Source: Allosediminivita pacifica (GTDB lineage: Bacteria; Pseudomonadota; Alphaproteobacteria; Rhodobacterales; Rhodobacteraceae). From it: a DNA stretch of 64,000 nucleotides. A program made the translations under genes and the position numbers. The notes beneath the pieces are model-generated. The model worked only from the letters and a program-made list of their open reading frames with translations. It did no database searches and was not told the origin of the DNA. Position 1 is the first letter of the stretch. Every line of letters begins with the position of its first letter. This document shows positions 58,412 through 64,000 of this stretch, piece after piece. Location of the stretch: assembly GCF_003054175.1 (NCBI RefSeq), contig NZ_QBKN01000010.1, positions 62,001-126,000 on the forward strand, given 5' to 3'.

Positions 58412-59785
58412 ATGTCGCTAGACGAAACCCTTGCCCGTATCGATGCCGATCTGCCCGAAGCGACCGAGCGCCTGCTCAACCTGCTGCGCATCCCCTCGAT
58501 CTCGACCGATCCGGCCTACAAGGAGCACTGCCAAGAAGCGGCGGACTGGCTTGTCGAAGACCTCAAGAGCCTTGGCGTGCAGGCCGAGAAGCGCCCCACC
58601 CCGGGCCACCCGATGGTCGTCGGCCACGTCGAGGGCGACGGTCCACACGTGCTGTTCTACGGGCACTACGACGTGCAGCCGGTCGATCCGCTGGAGCTGT
58701 GGAACAGCGAGCCGTTCGACGCGAAGATCGAGGACACGCCGGAAGGCAAGGTGATCCGCGCGCGGGGCGCGAGCGACGACAAGGGGCAGCTCATGACCTT
58801 TGTCGAGGCCTGCCGGGCGTGGAAGGCCGTGCACGGCACGATGCCCTGCAAGATCACCTTCTTCTTCGAAGGTGAGGAAGAGTCCGGGTCTCCCTCGCTC
58901 ATCCCCTTCCTCAAGGAAAACGCCGAGGAGCTGAAGGCGGATCTGGCGCTGATCTGCGACACCGGGCTCTTCGAGTCGAAGACGCCCGCGATCATGACCA
59001 TGCTGCGCGGTCTGCTGGGCGAGGAAATCACCCTGACCGGCGCCAGCAAGGACCTGCATTCGGGCATGTACGGCGGCGCAGCGATGAACCCGATCCGGGC
59101 GCTGACCAAGGTACTGGCCAACCTGCATGACGATCAGGGCCGCGTCCAGGTGCCGGGCTTCTACGACGGTGTGCCCGAGATGCCCGACGAGATCCTGAAG
59201 CAGTGGGAGGGCATGGGCTTCGACCACGGCAAGTTCCTGGGCGACGTGGGCCTGTCCAAGCCAGCCGGCGAACAGGACCGCACGGCGCTGGAAATGATCT
59301 GGTCGCGACCGACCTGCGAGATCAACGGGATCATCGGCGGCTACACCGGCGAGGGTTTCAAGACCGTCCTGCCCTCAAAGGCGCGCGCCAAGGTGAGCTT
59401 CCGTCTTGTCGGCCAGCAGGACCCGCACAAGATCCGCGAGAGCTTCCGCGCCTGGGTGAAGGAACAGCTGCCCGAAGACGTGGACGTCGAATTCCACGGG
59501 CACGGCAATTCGCCCGCCAGCCAGATGTCGACCGATCACCCGGCCTTTGAACAGGCCCGCCGCGCGCTGAGCGAGGAATGGACCAACGATGCGGCACTGA
59601 CGGGCTGCGGCGGGTCGATCCCGATCGCGGGGTATTTCAAGACCTACCTCGGCATGGACACCCTACTGACCGGCTGGGGCAAGGACGACGACGCGATCCA
59701 TTCGCCCAACGAGAAGTACGACGTGGAGAGCTTCCACAAGGGCATCCGCAGCTGGGCCCGGATCCTGGACGCCATCACGAAGTGA
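58412..59785 (+). CDS. M20-family peptidase/dipeptidase
   Basis: The 457-aa protein has the M20 metal-binding motifs GHYDVQPVDP, RGASDDKGQ, EGEEESGSP and the later GCGGSIPI. It hydrolyses dipeptides or N-acyl amino acids using two metal ions; it is closest to the dipeptidases of the CNDP/PepV-like group. The start at 58412 is preceded by GGAGGCCCC; the open frame upstream lies in the hemA regulatory region. A terminator follows at 59797. Confidence 0.92.
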   Translation: MSLDETLARIDADLPEATERLLNLLRIPSISTDPAYKEHCQEAADWLVEDLKSLGVQAEKRPTPGHPMVVGHVEGDGPHVLFYGHYDVQPVDPLELWNSEPFDAKIEDTPEGKVIRARGASDDKGQLMTFVEACRAWKAVHGTMPCKITFFFEGEEESGSPSLIPFLKENAEELKADLALICDTGLFESKTPAIMTMLRGLLGEEITLTGASKDLHSGMYGGAAMNPIRALTKVLANLHDDQGRVQVPGFYDGVPEMPDEILKQWEGMGFDHGKFLGDVGLSKPAGEQDRTALEMIWSRPTCEINGIIGGYTGEGFKTVLPSKARAKVSFRLVGQQDPHKIRESFRAWVKEQLPEDVDVEFHGHGNSPASQMSTDHPAFEQARRALSEEWTNDAALTGCGGSIPIAGYFKTYLGMDTLLTGWGKDDDAIHSPNEKYDVESFHKGIRSWARILDAITK

Positions 59786-59796
59786 GCAACGAAATA

Positions 59797-59825
59797 GGGG
59801 CCGCGAATGCGGTCCCTTCTTTTTA
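59797..59825 (+). terminator. Rho-independent terminator after the M20 peptidase gene
   Basis: GGGGCCGC and GCGGTCCC form an 8-bp stem with one G-T pair and a GAAT loop, followed by TTCTTTTTAT. Confidence 0.8.
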
Positions 59826-59880
59826 TATCAGTTAGTTAAACACTGAAGCTCACGCAGCACGTGAACTTTTTCGAGTGACG

Positions 59881-60591
59881 TCAGCCGCGGAAACCGCGGG
59901 CGACGACGAACTTCTCGGAGGAATCCTTGCGGCTCGCGGGCGGCTTCACGTGGGCAACGGTCTCGAAGCGGCGCTTCAGCGTGTTCTGAAGCTCGCTCTC
60001 GGCACCGCCGGCCAGGACCTTGGCGACGAATGTGCCACCGGGTTCGAGCACGTCGAAGGCCAGCTCCGCTGCTGCCTCGCAGAGCGCCATGATCCGCAGG
60101 TGGTCGGTCTGCTTGTGCCCCGAGGAGGCCGCGGCCATGTCGGACATGACCACGTCGGCATTACCGCCGAGCCATTCCTTGACCTTGTCGTCGGCGCCTT
60201 CGTCGAGGAAATCGAGCTGATGGATCTCGGCCCCGGCGATGGGATCGACGGCCTGGAGGTCGACGCCGATCACCCTGCCCTGCGCCTTGCCCTGCTTTTC
60301 CCCGAGCGCGTTCACCCGCGGCACGGCCACCTGGCACCAGCCGCCGGGCGCGCAACCGAGGTCGACAACGCGCGCGCCGGGCACGAGAAAGCGGAACTTC
60401 TCGTCCAGTTCGAGGATCTTGTAGGCCGCGCGGCCGCGGAAGCCCTCGGCATTCGCGCGCTTCACGTAGGGATCGTTGAGCTGTCGCTGCAGCCAGCGCG
60501 TCGAGCTGAGCTTGCGCCCCCGCGCCGTCTTGACCTTCACCTTGAGGTCCCGCTCTCCGCGGCCAGACGTGTTCTTCGGCCCCTTAGCCAT
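59881..60591 (-). CDS. rlmE: 23S rRNA (uridine2552-2'-O)-methyltransferase
   Basis: The 236-aa protein has the FtsJ SAM-binding motif [15 protein letters not shown] and a catalytic Lys-Asp-Lys-Glu arrangement including [13 protein letters not shown] and [10 protein letters not shown]. The N-terminal 25 residues are basic and rich in Gly/Lys ([20 protein letters not shown]). The ATG follows AAGGTGG. It methylates U2552 of 23S rRNA. Confidence 0.95.
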   Translation of the reverse strand: MAKGPKNTSGRGERDLKVKVKTARGRKLSSTRWLQRQLNDPYVKRANAEGFRGRAAYKILELDEKFRFLVPGARVVDLGCAPGGWCQVAVPRVNALGEKQGKAQGRVIGVDLQAVDPIAGAEIHQLDFLDEGADDKVKEWLGGNADVVMSDMAAASSGHKQTDHLRIMALCEAAAELAFDVLEPGGTFVAKVLAGGAESELQNTLKRRFETVAHVKPPASRKDSSEKFVVARGFRG

Positions 60592-60657
60592 TGCGCCACC
60601 TTTGCATTCCGGATCGCGCCGCTATAGCAGCGGCGCGCAGCGGCGTCACCCGGGTAT

Positions 60658-61449
60658 CTAGTGCGCGGCCGCCACGGCCCGCCGCGCGATGACAGCGGCG
60701 ATATGCGCCCGGTAGCCGGCGGACCCGTGAATGTCCGAGATCAGCCCCTCGGCCGGAAGCGACAGCCCATCGAGGGCCTCGGGCGTGAAGCTCTCGCTCA
60801 GCGCCGCCTCGGCCTCGGTCCAGCGGAAGACGCCCTCTTCGGAGGCGCCGGTCACGCCGACGCGGGCCCCGTCGGGGAACCTGGCAACAAAGACGCCGAC
60901 CAGGGCGAACCGCGACGCGGGCTGCGCGAACTTCACGTAGGCCGAGACCTCGGGGATCGGGATATTGACCCGGGTGATGATCTCGCCCTCTTCCAGCGCG
61001 GTGGTGAACATGCCCTGAAAGTAGTCGTCGGCTGCAATCTCGCGCCGGTCGGTCACGATGGTGCCGCCGCAGGCCAGCACGGCCGCCGGGTAGCAAGCCG
61101 AGGGATCGTTGTTGGCAAGGCTGCCGCCGATGGTGCCCCGGGTGCGCACGGCGGCGTCGCCGATCTGGCCGGCGAGCGCCGCGAAGCCGGGAAAGGCCTC
61201 GGCCGCGTCGTGCGCGATGGCCCGGTGGGTCTCGCCACCGCCAAGAGACAGGACGCCGCCGGTGGCGCGGATGTCGCGCAGCTCCTCGATCGCGGTGAGG
61301 CTGACGAGCTTCGACGGCATGGCAAGCCGCTGCTTCAGCGCCGGGATCAGGGTCTGACCGCCGGCAAGCGCCTGCGCTTCATCATCGTCTTTCAGGACGG
61401 CAAGCGCATCGGCCAGGGTCGTCGGGCGGGTGAACTCGAATTCATACAT
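60658..61449 (-). CDS. coxM: FAD-binding medium subunit of a CoxM-type molybdenum hydroxylase
   Basis: The 263-aa protein has the two FAD motifs of CoxM: AGGQTLIPALKQRLA (about 30-44) and TIGGSLANNDPSA (about 107-119). It carries electrons between the 2Fe-2S subunit and FAD in CO dehydrogenase or related aerobic hydroxylases. It is 23 bp downstream of the 2Fe-2S subunit gene. The catalytic large subunit CoxL, normally between or after them, is absent from the window. Confidence 0.85.
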   Translation of the reverse strand: MYEFEFTRPTTLADALAVLKDDDEAQALAGGQTLIPALKQRLAMPSKLVSLTAIEELRDIRATGGVLSLGGGETHRAIAHDAAEAFPGFAALAGQIGDAAVRTRGTIGGSLANNDPSACYPAAVLACGGTIVTDRREIAADDYFQGMFTTALEEGEIITRVNIPIPEVSAYVKFAQPASRFALVGVFVARFPDGARVGVTGASEEGVFRWTEAEAALSESFTPEALDGLSLPAEGLISDIHGSAGYRAHIAAVIARRAVAAAH

Positions 61450-61472
61450 GGTCTAAGCTCCTGTCCGGCGCG

Positions 61473-61958
61473 TCACTCGGCGGCGCTACCGGCAACCTCC
61501 TGCCCGCTCGCGGCCATGATGGCGCGGACGATGTTATGATAGCCGGTACAGCGGCACAGGTTGCCCTCGAGATGCTCGCGCACCTCGTCCTCGGTCGGCT
61601 TTGGCGTGTGGTCGAGCATCGCGGACGCGGTCATCACCATGCCCGGCGTGCAGAAGCCGCACTGAAGCCCGTGATAGTCGCGGAAGGCCCGCTGGACGGG
61701 GTGCAGCGTTCCGTCGGGATCGGCCATGCCCTCGATCGTGGTGATGTCGGCGCCGTCGCATTCGAGCGCGAAGATGCTGCAGGCCTTCACGGGCGAGCCG
61801 TCCAGATGAATGACGCAGGCACCGCACTGGCTGGTGTCGCACCCGACATGCGTGCCGGTCAGCTTCAGCACGTCGCGCAGGAATCCGGTCATCAGCGTGT
61901 TGTCGGGAATATCCTTCGTCACGGACTCGCCGTTGACGGTCATCGTTACTTCGGTCAT
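61473..61958 (-). CDS. coxS: 2Fe-2S small subunit of a CoxS-type molybdenum hydroxylase
   Basis: The 161-aa protein has plant-type cluster ligands Cys40, Cys45, Cys48, Cys60 ([13 protein letters not shown]) and a second cluster with Cys100, Cys103, Cys135, Cys137 (CGFCTPGM and CRCTGY). This is the standard small subunit of the xanthine-oxidase family. GGAGGGGGAGACGCG precedes the ATG. The order small then medium resembles form II clusters with the large-subunit gene removed. Confidence 0.9.
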   Translation of the reverse strand: MTEVTMTVNGESVTKDIPDNTLMTGFLRDVLKLTGTHVGCDTSQCGACVIHLDGSPVKACSIFALECDGADITTIEGMADPDGTLHPVQRAFRDYHGLQCGFCTPGMVMTASAMLDHTPKPTEDEVREHLEGNLCRCTGYHNIVRAIMAASGQEVAGSAAE

Positions 61959-61980
61959 CGCGTCTCCCCCTCCTTACTCG

Positions 61981-62520
61981 TTACGCGGCATCGCCACCGC
62001 CGGAGACCATCCGGCGGAACCAGCCTTTGCGTTTCTCGCCATCCTCGGTCTCGACCTCCGGCGCTTCCTCGGGGTCCGTCGGCCCCTCGACGGCAGCCTG
62101 CAGATTGGCGAAGAACTGATCGGCCATCTTGCGGGCAAAACCGTCCACGACCCGACCGCCGAGCTGAGCGAGCTTGCCGCCGACCTTGGCCTCGACTTCG
62201 TAGTGCAGGCGCGTGCCCGTCTCGATGGCTTCCAGACGGACGGTGGCGCCGCCCTTGGCAAAGCCGGCCGCGCCGCCCTTGCCGGAACCCGAAAGGTGCA
62301 GGCTTTCGGGTTCGACCATGTCGCTGATTTCCACCTGGCCGTTGAAGGTAGCCTTCACCGGCCCGACCTTCTGGGTCACCACGGCCTCGTAGCCGTTCTC
62401 CGGGTCCCCAGAGAGTTCCTTGCACCCCGGCAGCGAGGCCTTGAGGACCTCGGGATCGAGGATGGCCGCCCATACGATTTCGGGCGGCGCCGCGATCTCG
62501 CGGCTTTCGCTCATCTCCAT
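61981..62520 (-). CDS. coxG: CoxG-type SRPBCC protein
   Basis: The 179-aa protein matches the CoxG family: REIAAPPEIVWAAILDPEVL near the N terminus, LPGCKEL, and GPVKATFNGQVEISDM. CoxG recruits or anchors CO dehydrogenase to the membrane in aerobic CO oxidisers. The ATG at 62520 has AGGAGG 6 nt upstream; the ATG at 62526 is too close. It opens the run CoxG, CoxS, CoxM. The C-terminal tail is charged and ends GWFRRMVSGGGDAA. Confidence 0.85.
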   Translation of the reverse strand: MEMSESREIAAPPEIVWAAILDPEVLKASLPGCKELSGDPENGYEAVVTQKVGPVKATFNGQVEISDMVEPESLHLSGSGKGGAAGFAKGGATVRLEAIETGTRLHYEVEAKVGGKLAQLGGRVVDGFARKMADQFFANLQAAVEGPTDPEEAPEVETEDGEKRKGWFRRMVSGGGDAA

Positions 62521-62629
62521 GGGCATCCTCCTTCGTCTGGCACCGGACCGGACCGGCATCTGCTGGCGCAAGACAATGCGATTTCCGCGGCGGGGGCAAG
62601 GGTGCCCGGCGGATATTCCGGAGGTGTCC

Positions 62630-63976
62630 TCAGCGAAAGGCGTGCAGTACGCCGTTTCCGGAAACCACGTATAGCGTGCCGCCGGCCACGATGGGCGCGG
62701 AGGTGGCGCCGCCGGGGACCTCGACCTCGGAAAGCAGGGCGCCGTTCTCGGGGCTGAACGTGCGGATGGCGCCGTCGGAGGACGCGACGATCAGGCGATT
62801 GCCGGCCAAGATCGGGCCATAATTGACGAAGGACCTGTCGCGGCGGCGGTTCGGCTGGGCGCTCGGCACCCAGCCGGGCAGTTCCACCTCCCAAATGACC
62901 CCGCCCGTGGCGGCATCGAGCCGCACCAGCGCGTTGCGGTCGGACACGAGGAAGACCGATCCGCCCGCAACCCAGGGCATGTGCAGCGCGCCCATATCGG
63001 CGGTCCAGAGGCGTTCGCCGCTGCCGAGGCCGAGGGCGACGGTCTGACCGGCGGAGTTGCCGGCATAGACGGTGTCGCCGACGATCACCGGATCGCCGGT
63101 TACGTCGTTGGCACGGTCGATGGCGCGGCCGCCACGGCGGCCGGATAGCGTCGCGTTCCAGCGGCGCAGACCACCCTGGCGGAAGGCCGCCTGCAGCGTG
63201 CCGTCCCCGTAGGAGAAGATCGCAAGATCTTCGCCGACGGCGGGCGCCGGGGCACCGGCGATGTTGTGGATATTGGCGACGCCCTCGGCGCGCCAGCGCA
63301 CGCGACCATCGCCTGCCTCGATGGCCCAGCCCGTTTCGTCGCCGCTTGTCACATAGACCAGACCGTCGCGGTAGGTCGGCGCGCCCGACGCCTCGGCGCC
63401 GAGACGCTGCTGCCAGAGCTCGGCCCCGGTTTCAGGATCGAAGGCGGTGAGCGTGCCGAAGCCGGTGGTCACGTAGAGGCGCCCGCCGCCGACAGCCATG
63501 CCGCCGCCCTGGGCCGCCACCGCATCGTCACGCAGGGGCACCAGCGACTTCGACCAGAGCGCGCCACCTGCAAGCGACGTCGCCTGCAGCGTCGAGGCGC
63601 TGTCGAGCGTGAAGATGCGTCCGTCCGCGACGACCGGATCGGCGATGATGCGGTTGCGGCGCGAGTTGCCCTGCCCGATCGACGTCGACCACTGGGGCGC
63701 AAAGGCGCCGGAGAAGGCGGCATTCGAGACGCGGGCGTGCGGCGAGACCGGGCTCTGGGCCCAGTTGGCCACCGACTGCTGCCCCGGCAGCGCGATCGGC
63801 GCGGACCCGCGCGGCGTGCTTTCCGCTTCGGATCCCGGGCCGGTGCGCAGTATCTCGCGCACGCCGAGCCGTTCGCCCGTCAGGATGTTCTCGTTCTCGG
63901 CACAGCCCGCCATGAACACAAGCGCAGCCCCTGCCAGGATCGCCGCACCTCGGTTGCGTCGAAGATCGCGCATCAT
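62630..63976 (-). CDS. bamB: BamB-like outer-membrane assembly lipoprotein (PQQ-repeat propeller)
   Basis: The 448-aa protein has a lipoprotein signal ending at Cys25 (AALVFMAGC). It contains PQQ-type propeller blades (VADGRIFTLDSASTLQATSL, GGGRLYVTTGFGTLTAFDPE, GDTVYAGNSAGQTVALGLGS). BamB is the propeller subunit of the BAM complex. The ATG at 63976 overlaps a TGA of the upstream frame as ATGA. The next gene downstream is coxG, whereas in relatives it is usually der. Confidence 0.85.
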   Translation of the reverse strand: MMRDLRRNRGAAILAGAALVFMAGCAENENILTGERLGVREILRTGPGSEAESTPRGSAPIALPGQQSVANWAQSPVSPHARVSNAAFSGAFAPQWSTSIGQGNSRRNRIIADPVVADGRIFTLDSASTLQATSLAGGALWSKSLVPLRDDAVAAQGGGMAVGGGRLYVTTGFGTLTAFDPETGAELWQQRLGAEASGAPTYRDGLVYVTSGDETGWAIEAGDGRVRWRAEGVANIHNIAGAPAPAVGEDLAIFSYGDGTLQAAFRQGGLRRWNATLSGRRGGRAIDRANDVTGDPVIVGDTVYAGNSAGQTVALGLGSGERLWTADMGALHMPWVAGGSVFLVSDRNALVRLDAATGGVIWEVELPGWVPSAQPNRRRDRSFVNYGPILAGNRLIVASSDGAIRTFSPENGALLSEVEVPGGATSAPIVAGGTLYVVSGNGVLHAFR

Positions 63977-64000
63977 TCGCCCCTTCCGGCCTTCAGCCGC
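63973..64000 (-). CDS. possible C-terminal end of an upstream gene
   Basis: Eight codons (RLKAGRGE) precede a TGA that overlaps the bamB start as ATGA. In relatives a TPR-domain protein precedes bamB, so this may be its tail. The fragment is too short to prove. Confidence 0.35.

Noticed and set aside
1-64000. CRISPR arrays, prophage and complete insertion sequences
   Set aside because: No regularly spaced direct repeats, phage structural genes or transposase genes were seen.

Overview
The window is 64 kb of GC-rich chromosome that looks like a marine alphaproteobacterium of the order Rhodobacterales (Roseobacter group). The signs are a C4-pathway 5-aminolevulinate synthase behind an FNR-type box, the bpt/glnE/DUF2852 neighbourhood, a methionine-synthase-type methyltransferase encoded as a separate subunit, many ATGA start/stop overlaps, and several families of GC-rich palindromic intergenic repeats. 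No rRNA, tRNA, CRISPR array, prophage or intact insertion sequence was seen.

Left part (1-13.9 kb, almost all minus strand): the tail of a siderophore locus (aryl-acid AMP ligase fragment, YncE-like propeller, Fes/IroE-like esterase), then a flotillin, then a catabolic uptake cluster. In that cluster two aldehyde dehydrogenases bracket a complete branched-chain-type ABC transporter (livJ, H, M, G, F), with a divergent AraC regulator at the upstream end. LivF carries an unusual 168-residue Pro/Ala-rich tail, and two copies of a 134-bp repeat interrupt the operon.

13.9-25.7 kb: an SbcD/SbcC-like (YhaO/YhaN) nuclease pair, a short-chain dehydrogenase and a fumarylacetoacetase-family enzyme, Ppx/GppA, and a four-gene one-carbon operon (virulence-factor family protein, MTHFR-like protein, HAD phosphatase, methyl-THF methyltransferase). 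A frameshifted HNH nuclease gene follows.

25.7-43.9 kb: glnE and its small partner, a cupin, bpt, RDD and DUF2852 membrane proteins, a YbaK deacylase, a three-gene TRAP transporter divergent from a NarX/NarL-like two-component pair, then ilvBN behind a complete leader-peptide attenuator. A small unknown gene, an XRE regulator and a 5'-truncated DUF2189 gene follow.

43.9-64 kb: housekeeping and envelope genes: prfB, an APH(6)-like kinase, mrcA, an AMIN-domain amidase, an aminotransferase, an M48/TPR protease, a DsbA-like protein, ispG, a RodZ-like protein with a duplicated C-terminal domain, hemA with its FNR box, an M20 peptidase, rlmE, coxM/coxS/coxG-like genes without a coxL, and bamB at the edge.

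The most unusual items are (i) a family of five 134-140 bp intergenic elements with 19-bp terminal inverted repeats, three of which share a small possible reading frame, (ii) the ilvB attenuator, readable base by base, (iii) the LivF tail, (iv) the RodZ-like domain duplication, and (v) the molybdenum-hydroxylase genes that lack their catalytic subunit.
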